41,044 nt of DNA, taken from Aquimarina agarilytica ZC1. GTDB lineage: Bacteria; Bacteroidota; Bacteroidia; Flavobacteriales; Flavobacteriaceae. A model generated the notes under the pieces. It saw only the letters and a list, made by a program, of their open reading frames with translations. It searched no databases and had not been told where the DNA came from. This document shows, piece by piece, positions 14,378-23,374 of the stretch. The stretch lies in NCBI RefSeq assembly GCF_000255455.1, contig NZ_JH621255.1, forward strand, positions 60,527 to 101,570, in the 5' to 3' direction. The position numbers and the translations under genes are program-made. Position 1 is the stretch's first letter, and each line of letters begins with the position of its first letter.

Positions 14378-15126
14378 AACATTTAAGGAGTTTAAAAAAG
14401 CTTTCGCAAGAAGCTTTAGCTTCGGCTTTAAACGTACCTAGATCACGTATTGGATCGTATGAAGAAAACCGCTCGGCACCTTCTATTGAAATGTTATTGG
14501 ATTTTTCTGATTATTTTAAACTACCTGTAGATATCCTACTTCGCAATGATTTGAGAAAAGCTAACGATGCCTCATTCATTGAACTGGGAAATCAACGTGT
14601 ACTTTTCCCCATTGTTGTTGATGACGCTAATGAAAATTTAATCGAAATAGTCCCTATCAAAGCTTCGGCAGGCTATCTTAACGGGTATGATGACCCAGAA
14701 TATATTGAACAATTACAGAATATAAAATTACCCTTTCTGCCCACAGGCAAACACAGGGCATTCCCTATTAAAGGAGATTCCATGTTACCCATGAAAGATG
14801 GCGCTTTTGTTATAGGAAAATTTATCGAAGACCTAAATGAAGTCAGCAATGGAAAAACCTATGTGCTACTAACACTTAACGATGGTATGGTGTACAAAAG
14901 AGTCTATAATCAAATTGAAAAAAATGGCACATTAAAACTAGTTTCGGACAACACAGCTTACGAAGCTTATGAAGTTCCCATCAACGAAGTTATTGAATTA
15001 TGGGAATTTACATGCAGCATTAATACGCAAGAATATAGTGAAGAAGAACTTAAAATAAGTAGTATTATCACCATGTTTAATCAGTTGGGTGTAGAATTAA
15101 AATTACTAGAAAAACATTTAAAATGA
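14353..15126 (+). CDS. LexA/CI-like repressor: XRE helix-turn-helix plus S24 autoprotease domain
   Basis: The N-terminal XRE domain (about residues 5-65) shows KLSQEALASALNVPRSRIGS and YEENRSAPSIEMLLDF. The C-terminal S24 domain has Ser143 in GDSMLP, Lys182 in VYKRVY as general base, and a plausible cleavage bond Ala106-Gly107 in KASAGYL. Proteins of this type repress target genes until RecA-type signals trigger self-cleavage. At 257 aa it is a normal length. It overlaps the nuclease gene by ATGA (15123-15126) and should control both through the inverted repeat over its own start. No phage genes surround it, so a cellular stress regulator is more likely than a prophage repressor. Confidence 0.9.
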   Translation: MNFIATNIKHLRSLKKLSQEALASALNVPRSRIGSYEENRSAPSIEMLLDFSDYFKLPVDILLRNDLRKANDASFIELGNQRVLFPIVVDDANENLIEIVPIKASAGYLNGYDDPEYIEQLQNIKLPFLPTGKHRAFPIKGDSMLPMKDGAFVIGKFIEDLNEVSNGKTYVLLTLNDGMVYKRVYNQIEKNGTLKLVSDNTAYEAYEVPINEVIELWEFTCSINTQEYSEEELKISSIITMFNQLGVELKLLEKHLK

Positions 15127-16469
15127 TGTATACTATTATTGATGTTGAAACTACTGGTAAATCCAATCGCATCACAGAAATTTCTATTTTCAAATATAAT
15201 GGCACAAAGGTAATTGATGAATTTACATCAGTGGTAAACCCAGAAATTGAAATTCCCGACTACATCACCTCCTTAACTGGTATTGATTATGCTATGGTTG
15301 CCAATGCTCCTACTTTTAAAGAGATATCCAAACAAGTTTTAGCCATTACTACCGACGCTATTTTTGTAGCGCACAATGTAAACTTTGATTTTAATGTCAT
15401 TCGAGGAGAATTTAATCGATTAAAAATTCCTTTCAGAAGAAAAAAATTATGTACCGTACGTTTATCCCGAAAGTTACTTCCGGGACATAAATCCTATAGT
15501 TTAGGCAAACTTTGCACTGCACTTGATATCGCATTAGTGGACAGACACAGGGCACGCGGCGATGCCGAAGCTACTGTAAGCCTTTTTCAACTTTTGCAAC
15601 AACAAAAAGATGCAGCTGCTACTTTTGAGAAATTTTTAAAAGCAACAAGTCGACAAGCGACCTTACCTGCTCATTTACCCGATGAGGTTTTTGATACCAT
15701 TCCAGAGGCAGCTGGCATCTATTATTTTAGAAATAAAAAAGGAACAATCATTTATGTAGGAAAGGCTAAAAATTTAAAAAAACGTGTGCTCAGTCATTTT
15801 TATGATAAAAAACAAAAGGAATTAGATTTATGCCGTGAAACTACTCATATTGACACTGAACTTTCTGGAAGTGAATTAGTCGCTTTGCTTATGGAAGATG
15901 CGGCCATAAAAAAACATTTTCCTCAGTATAATGTCGCTTCCAAAAGGAATCCAAAATCCTATGGTATTTTTACCTACACCGATCGAAATGGAGTAATCCA
16001 TTTTGCTACAAATGTACTTAAACTTTGCCCAGACTATTTACAGGTATTTTACAATCAGCGTGATGCTATTTTATATCTAGAAAAAATATGTGTAGCCTTT
16101 GAACTTTGTCCTAAATACTGCAACCTCCAGCAACTAAATTTACATTGTAACCATTACAAAATTGATACTTGTAAGGGAATTTGCAGGCAAACCGAAAGTG
16201 TGGCTCTTTATAACTCAAGAGTTCGCTTAGCCATTTCACAAATTAAAGCTACTGCCAAAAATAATGTAATAAAAAAACCTGGCAGATCAACAGATGAAGA
16301 AGCTTTTGTTTTAATTAAAAATGGGATATACCAAGGTTATGGTTTTATTACAAAAGAAGAACAACTAACTAATGAAGAGCAACTCGAATCCTACTTGATC
16401 AGAGAAAAGGATTCTATTGATGTGCAATGCATATTAAAAAAAGAACTGATCGCTACTTATTCATCCTAA
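15123..16469 (+). CDS. DnaQ-like 3'-5' exonuclease fused to a GIY-YIG (UvrC-type) nuclease domain
   Basis: The first 165 residues are a DEDDh exonuclease: D7 and E9 in IDVETTG, the HNVNFDF motif, and HRARGDAEAT (His and last Asp, about residue 140). From about residue 198 a GIY-YIG domain follows: GIYYFRNKKGTIIYVGKAKN then LKKRVLSHF, as in the N-terminal nuclease of UvrC and Cho. The remaining about 200 residues include a Cys-rich stretch (CPKYCN, HCNHYK, CKGIC) that may bind metal. Exonuclease-UvrC-like fusions are known in several phyla and are linked to DNA repair. It overlaps the upstream repressor by 4 bases (ATGA), so expression is coupled. Confidence 0.9.
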   Translation: MMYTIIDVETTGKSNRITEISIFKYNGTKVIDEFTSVVNPEIEIPDYITSLTGIDYAMVANAPTFKEISKQVLAITTDAIFVAHNVNFDFNVIRGEFNRLKIPFRRKKLCTVRLSRKLLPGHKSYSLGKLCTALDIALVDRHRARGDAEATVSLFQLLQQQKDAAATFEKFLKATSRQATLPAHLPDEVFDTIPEAAGIYYFRNKKGTIIYVGKAKNLKKRVLSHFYDKKQKELDLCRETTHIDTELSGSELVALLMEDAAIKKHFPQYNVASKRNPKSYGIFTYTDRNGVIHFATNVLKLCPDYLQVFYNQRDAILYLEKICVAFELCPKYCNLQQLNLHCNHYKIDTCKGICRQTESVALYNSRVRLAISQIKATAKNNVIKKPGRSTDEEAFVLIKNGIYQGYGFITKEEQLTNEEQLESYLIREKDSIDVQCILKKELIATYSS

Positions 16470-16507
16470 TTAAAATCTGCCTTTCCATAATTAATGAAAT
16501 ACAATAG

Positions 16508-16570
16508 AAAAGGTCTAATTTACCAAGACAATGTATTTTAAAATTATATTGCCAAATTAGACCTTTTTTA
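16508..16570. terminator. Bidirectional terminator between the nuclease and phosphatase genes
   Basis: AAAAGGTCTAATTT (16508-16521) pairs perfectly with AAATTAGACCTTTT (16554-16567) around a 32-base loop. A and T runs flank it on the two sides. Confidence 0.8.
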
Positions 16571-16583
16571 GGCAGTTTAATAT

Positions 16584-18398
16584 TTATTTAGAAGTCACAT
16601 CCACCTCTAAACATTCTAATATTTTGTAAAAAATATCCGTATTATCATATACTCCAGAAAAAATAGTTGACTTAGGTCCATAAGCAAATAAAGGAACCAT
16701 AGCTGCTGTATGATCATGCGAAGTAAAATCTCCTTCGATTTTATGCTGATTGATATTACCGCCAGAAATACTTAAACCTGCGGTTTCATGATCTGCTGTT
16801 ATAATAACTAACGTATCGTCATTTTCATCAGCAAACTTTATAGCTTCCGTAATAGCTCTATCAAAATCAATGGCTTCGGCTACTACTCCTTCAATGTTAT
16901 TTTCATGACCACAAGAATCTATTTGCGCAGCTTCAACCATTAAAAAGAATGATTTTTTCTTTGACTTTAAAAAAGATAATCCTGCTTTTGTTGTTTCTGC
17001 TAATAAATTCCCTCTTCCTTTAACTACCGACAGGGGTTTTTCATCACCTATAAACCATCCCACTCTGCCATCTTTTATTTTTTCAATATCCTTTGCATTA
17101 GAGACCAATTTGAATTGTTCATTAACTGCTGTATTTTTAAATTCAGCTGCTCCTCCTCCAACAAAAAAATCCAAACTACTTTTAGATAAATCTTTTGCAA
17201 TTCCACTAGTTTGAGATCGATCTATTTGTTTGGCATAAAATGATGCCGGTGTGGCACCCGTAATTTTATCTGTTGTTATAATCCCCGTTGAAAAATCGGC
17301 TTGAGATAAGGTTTCCACTATGGATTGTAGTGGTTTTCCTTTAACATCTGTACCAATAGCTCGATTGTTTGTTTTTTTACCTGTAGCAATAGCTGTTCCA
17401 GCTGCAGCAGAATCGGTAATTAAATCATCGGCAGAATTTGTTGTTACTAAACCTAAACTTTGTAATTGGGTTAATGTTAAGCTCCCATTATTTGCCACTG
17501 CAGCAGATGATATTTGAGATAAACCCGTACCATCACCAATCATTAATATAACATTCTTTACACGTTTGCGCTTTTTATCGCTTTTAAAAGTTGGTCTATA
17601 TACTTCCGATTGTAATTGAGGAATAGTCACCCTACTATTGTACGTTTTTATATATGATACACACTCAAAAGGCATATCGGTATTAATAATATCTACACCT
17701 AAATCCATAAATGTTCGCCAGGCTGTTTTTGAATCTGGCGTAGCCCAAAACCGAAAAGGTTTATTGATTTTCTTCACTTTTTCTAGGACATCGGTCACCA
17801 TTTTATAATCATTATGTGTCAACCTTCCTTTACCATTCCAATTCGAATAATTTTCAAAACTAGTACTTATCATAGCTACTTTTTTTAAATCATTCGTTGC
17901 CAAACTTTCCAACAACTCTTGATGATCAAAGTGAATAAACCCCGGGTAACTGTTATAAGTTTGATGTTTAGGTCTATTGCCCGAAATGACAATTTTAATT
18001 TGAGAATGTGTTATAATTTCGGGATACATTTGTAGCACATCAATTATTTCATCTAGTGTAGCTAATGCTTCTGATTTCACATCAATCATTAAAATTAAAT
18101 TTTCAATAGGTGTAATTTCATTGGCTATTATTGATCGTAATGGATCTAAATACAATGATTCTAAAGTAGCTTTTTCATTAATTTCATTTATAGTATGGGC
18201 TACATAAAGTGTGTTTTTCTGAAAAAAAACATCAACTTCATACACGTTAACATCACTAGAAAAGGCTTTCCAAAACGGAACCTTTTGTAGGTAATCATTG
18301 TGAGATTGTATCATTGGTAGAGGGGTATTTTGAGCTATTCCTAAAAAAGAAATGAAATAAATTAGGGTAACTATTTTATATAGTTTATATGTGGACAT
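16584..18398 (-). CDS. Secreted glycerophosphodiesterase-like / alkaline phosphatase fusion
   Basis: A signal peptide (about residues 1-22) is followed by a PI-PLC/GDPD-like TIM-barrel region: QSHNDYLQ, YEVDVFF, VAHT and a late NTDMP, about residues 28-255. From about 283 to 600 lies an alkaline phosphatase: VILMIGDGTG (metal Asp), catalytic Ser330 in TDSAAAGTAIATGKKT, a GHENN metal site, ADHETAGLS and a terminal TAAMVPLFAYG with His upstream. The pair could split a phosphodiester and then release phosphate. It is the last gene of the SusCD locus, 119 bases after susD, beyond a partial terminator. The GDPD part is less typical, so its activity is less sure than the phosphatase. Confidence 0.88.
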   Translation of the reverse strand: MSTYKLYKIVTLIYFISFLGIAQNTPLPMIQSHNDYLQKVPFWKAFSSDVNVYEVDVFFQKNTLYVAHTINEINEKATLESLYLDPLRSIIANEITPIENLILMIDVKSEALATLDEIIDVLQMYPEIITHSQIKIVISGNRPKHQTYNSYPGFIHFDHQELLESLATNDLKKVAMISTSFENYSNWNGKGRLTHNDYKMVTDVLEKVKKINKPFRFWATPDSKTAWRTFMDLGVDIINTDMPFECVSYIKTYNSRVTIPQLQSEVYRPTFKSDKKRKRVKNVILMIGDGTGLSQISSAAVANNGSLTLTQLQSLGLVTTNSADDLITDSAAAGTAIATGKKTNNRAIGTDVKGKPLQSIVETLSQADFSTGIITTDKITGATPASFYAKQIDRSQTSGIAKDLSKSSLDFFVGGGAAEFKNTAVNEQFKLVSNAKDIEKIKDGRVGWFIGDEKPLSVVKGRGNLLAETTKAGLSFLKSKKKSFFLMVEAAQIDSCGHENNIEGVVAEAIDFDRAITEAIKFADENDDTLVIITADHETAGLSISGGNINQHKIEGDFTSHDHTAAMVPLFAYGPKSTIFSGVYDNTDIFYKILECLEVDVTSK

Positions 18399-18454
18399 AT
18401 GCTGTTATTGTTAGTCAGTCTTCTGCAAATAAATGGTTGTTAGGATTGATTTGG

Positions 18455-18488
18455 TATAAAAAGAGGGACTTGCTAAGTAGCCCCTCTC
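18455..18488 (-). terminator. Terminator or attenuator between susD and the phosphatase gene
   Basis: Read on the minus strand, AGAGGG and CCCTCT (plus coordinates 18482-18487 and 18462-18467) form a stem followed by a T run. It would lower expression of the phosphatase relative to susCD, as no separate promoter is evident for the phosphatase. Confidence 0.6.
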
Positions 18489-18517
18489 ATTAAAAAATAA
18501 TTAAAAATCAGAATTGT

Positions 18518-20110
18518 TTAGTAACCTTTGTTTTGCGAAATGCCCGATGATTGAACCGCTGCATTTGGTATGGGCCATACATGATTCACTTTTGGATCAA
18601 AGTTTCTGGATGGCCAAATTTCTTCAATACTAAATGACGAATCTGGATTACCTCGGTCTACATGAATTCTTCCATGTAAAGCTGCTGCATATACCTTTTG
18701 AGCATCACCCCAACGTACCAAATCAAAATGACGATTCGCAAATTCTCCTGCCAATTCCACTCTACGCTCATGCTTTAAATGATCCATTGTCGCATTTATA
18801 ATTGGAGTTAAACCTGCTCTATCCCTCACCATATTTAAGGGTGCGTCTCCATTTTGACCTTGCATGATTAATGCTTCTGCTTTTATCAATAGTACTTCTG
18901 CATATCGTAAAAGAGGCACGTTGTAAGCCGTAGAAGGGTTATTACCGTTGGCACTTACCAATGTCCCAATCGGGTTAGCATCTTTAAATTCATACATATA
19001 CTTGTTAAATTGAAAACCAGATAATGAGTTTTCCGATTGATACTTTCTTTTTTCACCAAAATATTCAAATTCATCCCCAAATTTTAGTACCGTAACCTCT
19101 CGCCTTTTATCTTCCTCATCAAACGCATCATACAATTCCGCTGTTGGCTGAAAGTACCCCCAACCATTAAATGATCCCCAACCTTTGTTTTCCAACATTA
19201 CACCTGTTAAAATACTTCCGTCTTCGGCACTTGAGTTCACCGACCATATATATTCACTTCCCCAATCGTTTAACGCACTGTGAAGTAATCTAAAATCCAT
19301 AGCTGGATTATCCGTATCAATTAAAGCTCTGCCCGAACCAGAATTAGTCACTGCATCGGCATAAGTAACCGCATCGGCATATTTTGAAGCATCATATTGT
19401 GCCCAATATAAAGCCGTTTTTGCTAAATAAGCGAGTGCGGCATCCTTGTGCGCTCTCCCATAATCTCCTTCGGTATAATCCGTAAACAAAGGTAAAAGCG
19501 CCGCTGCATTTTTTAAATCTTCTGTAATCTGTGCATAATTTTCCACAACACTTTCTGGGCGCTTAAAACTGCCTGCTGGTGCATTCATATTTTGAACAGT
19601 AATAATTGGAATTCCACCATTTGTTCCATTATCCCCATACATATGTGCTAGCCAAAAATAGCTAAAGCCCCTCATAAAATAAGCTTCGCCTAATACTCGA
19701 TCTTTTATACCTTGACTGATATCCATTTCTGGCACATTTGCTAAAATAAAATTAGCCCTGCGGATTACCTTATACGTATCCCCGTACATATTTTTAAACG
19801 AACCTTCATCACCAGTCATATTAAAGTTTTTAGCATTATCAACATCTGCTCTAATCCTTCCTGTTACCATATCGTCAGACGCGTTTAAATACCAAAAGAA
19901 ACCACGCCCAAACATGTTTTGCTCTTTCATTTCTTTATACAAACTATTAGATGCTTGTATTACATCATCTTCGGACTGCCAAAAACTTTCCAAAGAAACA
20001 TTTCCAACTGGGTCTAGATTTGTAAACTCGTCCGAACATGAGGTAAATATTAAAGTGGTCAAGGCTGCAAAAAAAGAGACCTTTCCTATTTTTATAATTG
20101 TATTTTTCAT
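18518..20110 (-). CDS. SusD/RagB family outer-membrane nutrient-binding lipoprotein
   Basis: A lipoprotein signal ends at Cys25 (LIFTSCSD). The 530-aa protein follows the SusD plan: the early NLDPVGNVS and SFWQSEDDV region, TPR-like helices with RANFILANVP and GEAYFMRGFSYFWLAHMYGD, the RYAEVLLIKAEAL segment near residue 405, the HERRVELAGEFANRHFDLVR block, and a C-terminal VWPIPNAAVQSS ending. SusD proteins cap the SusC barrel and bind the imported compound. Its start is 27 bases after the susC stop. The ligand is unknown; the downstream phosphoesterase points to a phosphate-containing organic molecule. Confidence 0.95.
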   Translation of the reverse strand: MKNTIIKIGKVSFFAALTTLIFTSCSDEFTNLDPVGNVSLESFWQSEDDVIQASNSLYKEMKEQNMFGRGFFWYLNASDDMVTGRIRADVDNAKNFNMTGDEGSFKNMYGDTYKVIRRANFILANVPEMDISQGIKDRVLGEAYFMRGFSYFWLAHMYGDNGTNGGIPIITVQNMNAPAGSFKRPESVVENYAQITEDLKNAAALLPLFTDYTEGDYGRAHKDAALAYLAKTALYWAQYDASKYADAVTYADAVTNSGSGRALIDTDNPAMDFRLLHSALNDWGSEYIWSVNSSAEDGSILTGVMLENKGWGSFNGWGYFQPTAELYDAFDEEDKRREVTVLKFGDEFEYFGEKRKYQSENSLSGFQFNKYMYEFKDANPIGTLVSANGNNPSTAYNVPLLRYAEVLLIKAEALIMQGQNGDAPLNMVRDRAGLTPIINATMDHLKHERRVELAGEFANRHFDLVRWGDAQKVYAAALHGRIHVDRGNPDSSFSIEEIWPSRNFDPKVNHVWPIPNAAVQSSGISQNKGY

Positions 20111-20137
20111 CTTATTTAATATTTAAGAGTGTCTATT

Positions 20138-23100
20138 TTAAAATGATAATGATAAACCTGTTGTTATAGTTCTCGATAATGGGAATCGGGCTACATCTAA
20201 TCCAAAACCTCCTACCTCAGGATCAATTCCGGAGTAATCAGTAATTGTAAATACATTTTCTGCTGATACAAAAAGTCGCAGCGAAGCGCCTTTGAAAACA
20301 CTACTCATTGCCTGCTCTGGTATACTATAACCTAGTGTTATATTTTTTAATCGCAAATAGGAAGCATCTTCTAAATACCAACTTGAATTGGTTCCAAAAT
20401 TGCTATTGTTATCTTTTGTAGAAATTCGAGGAATATCCGTATTCGTATTTTCTGACGTCCAAGCATTCAATACTCTATTGTCTAAATTATATCCTTGTAA
20501 AGAAGCGTTATAGGTAGCATATTTATATCCATTAAATACTTTTGATCCACTTACTCCTTGAAAAAGCATATTTAAATCAAATCCTTTGTAGTCTAAATTT
20601 ACTCCAAAACTATAGGTAAAATCTGGTTGGTAACTCCCCAAATATTGTCTATCATCGGGACTTATTTTACCATCACCATTAGTATCTGTGAATTTAAAAT
20701 CACCTGGCACGGCATTTGGCTGAATTAAGTTTCCGTCTAAACTATGTGCATCTATTTCTGCTTGATTTTGAAAAATCCCTTCATAAGGAACTAAAAAATA
20801 AGAAAATAATTCCTCTCCTATTTTTGATCTAAAAGGCCTTAACACTTGACGCACCGATGTATCGTCTGTTTGAGGCACATCAAAAACCTCTGTATCACCT
20901 GCTAAGCTCACTAACTCATTTTGTAATAATGAAAAGATATTGGCATTTATTTTAAAACCAAGATCACCAATAGTATTCTTGTAGGTAGCACTTAATTCAA
21001 CACCCCTGTTTAAAACTTCACCAGCATTTACTAAACTAGGACCAATCCCTTTAGTGGCATCTGGATCACCAGGAAAAAGCATATCAACTGTTCTTTTTTC
21101 AAAATAATCTGCGGTAAATGATAAGGAATTATTAAGTATTGCAGTATCCAAACCAACATTGATCGATTTAGATCGTTCCCATGTTAAATTAGGATTGGAT
21201 TCCGATAATTCAAAAATTGAACGATTTCCAAAACCGCCATTTGCTCCTATTACTTCATCATCACTTCCCAAAGGAACATCAAAACTATAGGATGATACCG
21301 AGTTGATATTTCCTTTTTCACCATACGATGCTCTTATTTTTAAGTCATTAATAAAATTGGTATTAAAAAAACTTTCGTTAGAAATTTTCCAAGCTACTGT
21401 TCCCGAAAAGAAATCATCTTTTTGGTTTTTAACACTTAATCTTGATGATTCATCTTGTCTGTAACTACCACTCACATAATAGCGATTGTCATAATTATAC
21501 ATCAATCTAGTAATTATAGACCTCAACCTCCTTTGATATACTCTTGAACTAGGATTTCTAATCACAGTAGCATTTCCTAAAAATTGATTAAAAGGAGCCT
21601 CACTACTAAAACCTTCCCCTCGTTGAGATAAGGATTCAAATGATACATTTTGAGCAGAATGAATCGCTGTGGCATTTAAATTATGATTTCCAAACGACTT
21701 TACATAGGCGATTTGATTATCCCATACCCAAGTATCATCCACGGCATTAGTTTGTGTAAGTGAGTTCACTAAATTGGTTCTTCCTAATTCCCTTCTAATA
21801 AGCACAAAACGTTTTGTTCTGTTATTGGTAAATGCATATGAAAAATTTGTTCTGAAATTTAAACCTTCTAAAATTTCATAATTTAAAAATGCTCCTGCAT
21901 TTAAGTAAGTTGAAGGTCTATTATCAGTTGGTGCCAACAATAACGCTAATGGGTTAAACACATCCCCATATGCCCCTGCAAATTGAGAAAGATTAAATGG
22001 CACTACTCCATGAAAATCTCCATTTTCGTCACGAGTTGGTGCTGCCGATGGCATATAAATTCCATTTATTATTGTTCCCGAATACCCACTTGATGTATCT
22101 GCACCAACAGCATTACTTTGAGAAAAATAAACATTTTCACCAATGGTTAGTTTATTTGTAATATCAAAATCAGATTTTACTCTAAATGTATAGCGTTCAA
22201 AGCCGGTCCCTTGCAACACCCCCTCGGTGTTATTATAGCTAAAAGAAGTAAAATAATTTGAATACTCTCCTGCTCCACTTACACTCGCATTTACATTGGT
22301 TGTAGGAGCGTTTCTAAAAATTTCTTTAATCCAATCGGTACGGGTAACTTGCCCCCAAGGATTTTGTTCGGGGTCATGAGCTGATTGTAGCGGATCACCT
22401 CCATTACCTGCTGCTAAATTATATACCGCTGCTTGTTGTTCTGCAGTCAAGGCCGTAGGTAAATTAATCGCATTTTTATATCCAGTATAGGTGTCGATAG
22501 CAACTCTAGGCTTCCCTTTTTTTCCTTTTTTAGTTTCGATCAAAATTACACCTCCACTACCTAGGGCTCCATAAATAGCTGTAGAAGCGGCATCTTTTAA
22601 AACAGAGGCGGAGGCAATATCATTGGGATTAATTGCGGGCCCATAATAGGGCACTCCATCAACTATAGTTAATACACTTTCCGAGCTTGAGTTTACCGAA
22701 CTTAAACCACGTATAACAACCTTAGCTGGGCTTGTCGGATCACCTCCATTTTGTAGCACCGTTACACCTGGTGTATTCCCTTGTAAAAAATCCGTAAAAT
22801 TAGTTACGGGTCTGCTCACTAAAGTTGCGATATTTTCAACCGGAGCAATCGCCGAAGTTAAATCTCCTTTTTTAGCTGTACCATATCCAATAAGCACCAC
22901 TTCTTCCAAAGCACTTAAATCTGTATTCAGGTTAATTTCTAAAACCTGATTTCCTGTATATGAAACTTCTTTAGTTTTAAATCCTAATGATGAAACAACA
23001 AGTATTCCATTTTTCTCATTCAATTCAATTGAAAAGTTACCATCAAAATCTGAGGCCACACCAATATCTGGTTGACCCTTGGAGTAAATAGCGGCAGATG

Positions 23101-23212
23101 GAATTGGGGTATTATCATCTGCCGATTTTACCGTACCTCTTACTGTTATTTGAGCAAAGGCACTATATATGCTTCCTAAAGCAATTATTAAAAAAAAGCA
23201 ATGTTTTTTCAT
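20138..23212 (-). CDS. SusC/RagA family TonB-dependent outer-membrane transporter
   Basis: The 1024-aa protein has a signal peptide (about residues 1-20), then a carboxypeptidase-regulatory-like domain (VRGTVKSADDNTPIPSAAIY, about 23-105). A SusC-type junction LEEVVLIGYGTAKKGDLTSA is followed by the plug with the family signature VLKDAASTAIYGALGSGGVI (about 205-225). The rest is a 22-strand barrel ending in an aromatic residue (SLSF). It imports oligomers or other bulky nutrients with energy from TonB. It is a complete gene, 27 bases before susD. A -7 box TACATTTG lies upstream, together with three phased AGGGGT motifs. Confidence 0.95.
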   Translation of the reverse strand: MKKHCFFLIIALGSIYSAFAQITVRGTVKSADDNTPIPSAAIYSKGQPDIGVASDFDGNFSIELNEKNGILVVSSLGFKTKEVSYTGNQVLEINLNTDLSALEEVVLIGYGTAKKGDLTSAIAPVENIATLVSRPVTNFTDFLQGNTPGVTVLQNGGDPTSPAKVVIRGLSSVNSSSESVLTIVDGVPYYGPAINPNDIASASVLKDAASTAIYGALGSGGVILIETKKGKKGKPRVAIDTYTGYKNAINLPTALTAEQQAAVYNLAAGNGGDPLQSAHDPEQNPWGQVTRTDWIKEIFRNAPTTNVNASVSGAGEYSNYFTSFSYNNTEGVLQGTGFERYTFRVKSDFDITNKLTIGENVYFSQSNAVGADTSSGYSGTIINGIYMPSAAPTRDENGDFHGVVPFNLSQFAGAYGDVFNPLALLLAPTDNRPSTYLNAGAFLNYEILEGLNFRTNFSYAFTNNRTKRFVLIRRELGRTNLVNSLTQTNAVDDTWVWDNQIAYVKSFGNHNLNATAIHSAQNVSFESLSQRGEGFSSEAPFNQFLGNATVIRNPSSRVYQRRLRSIITRLMYNYDNRYYVSGSYRQDESSRLSVKNQKDDFFSGTVAWKISNESFFNTNFINDLKIRASYGEKGNINSVSSYSFDVPLGSDDEVIGANGGFGNRSIFELSESNPNLTWERSKSINVGLDTAILNNSLSFTADYFEKRTVDMLFPGDPDATKGIGPSLVNAGEVLNRGVELSATYKNTIGDLGFKINANIFSLLQNELVSLAGDTEVFDVPQTDDTSVRQVLRPFRSKIGEELFSYFLVPYEGIFQNQAEIDAHSLDGNLIQPNAVPGDFKFTDTNGDGKISPDDRQYLGSYQPDFTYSFGVNLDYKGFDLNMLFQGVSGSKVFNGYKYATYNASLQGYNLDNRVLNAWTSENTNTDIPRISTKDNNSNFGTNSSWYLEDASYLRLKNITLGYSIPEQAMSSVFKGASLRLFVSAENVFTITDYSGIDPEVGGFGLDVARFPLSRTITTGLSLSF

Positions 23213-23237
23213 GTAAACAAATAGTTTTGGTTTAGTC

Positions 23238-23245
23238 CAAATGTA
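23238..23245 (-). promoter_or_regulatory. Candidate -7 box of susC
   Basis: Read on the minus strand, the sequence is TACATTTG, a perfect TAnnTTTG match, 25 bases before the susC ATG. There is no clear -33 element, as expected for an activator-dependent promoter. Confidence 0.6.
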
Positions 23246-23264
23246 TTCTTAGACTTTTTTTAGA

Positions 23265-23334
23265 AGGGGTAGAATTGTTTCAATTAGGGGTGTTTTTATA
23301 TCAAAATCACCTGCCTTTAATATCAAATAGGGGT
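23265..23334 (-). promoter_or_regulatory. Three phased AGGGGT motifs upstream of susC (candidate activator sites)
   Basis: AGGGGT occurs at 23265-23270, 23286-23291 and 23329-23334 in the same orientation, with start distances of 21 and 43 bases, about two and four helical turns. On the minus strand they read ACCCCT followed by A/T-rich sequence. The nearest is 19 bases upstream of the -7 box, where an AraC-type activator would contact RNA polymerase. They are G-rich in a very AT-rich spacer. Confidence 0.5.
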
Positions 23335-23374
23335 ACTTTTGTTACAGTAACATTTAACTAACTCGAGAGTAATC

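Noticed and set aside
14353..16469. Prophage immunity region
   Set aside because: The repressor resembles CI, but no structural, replication or lysis genes are nearby; the partner is a repair-type nuclease.
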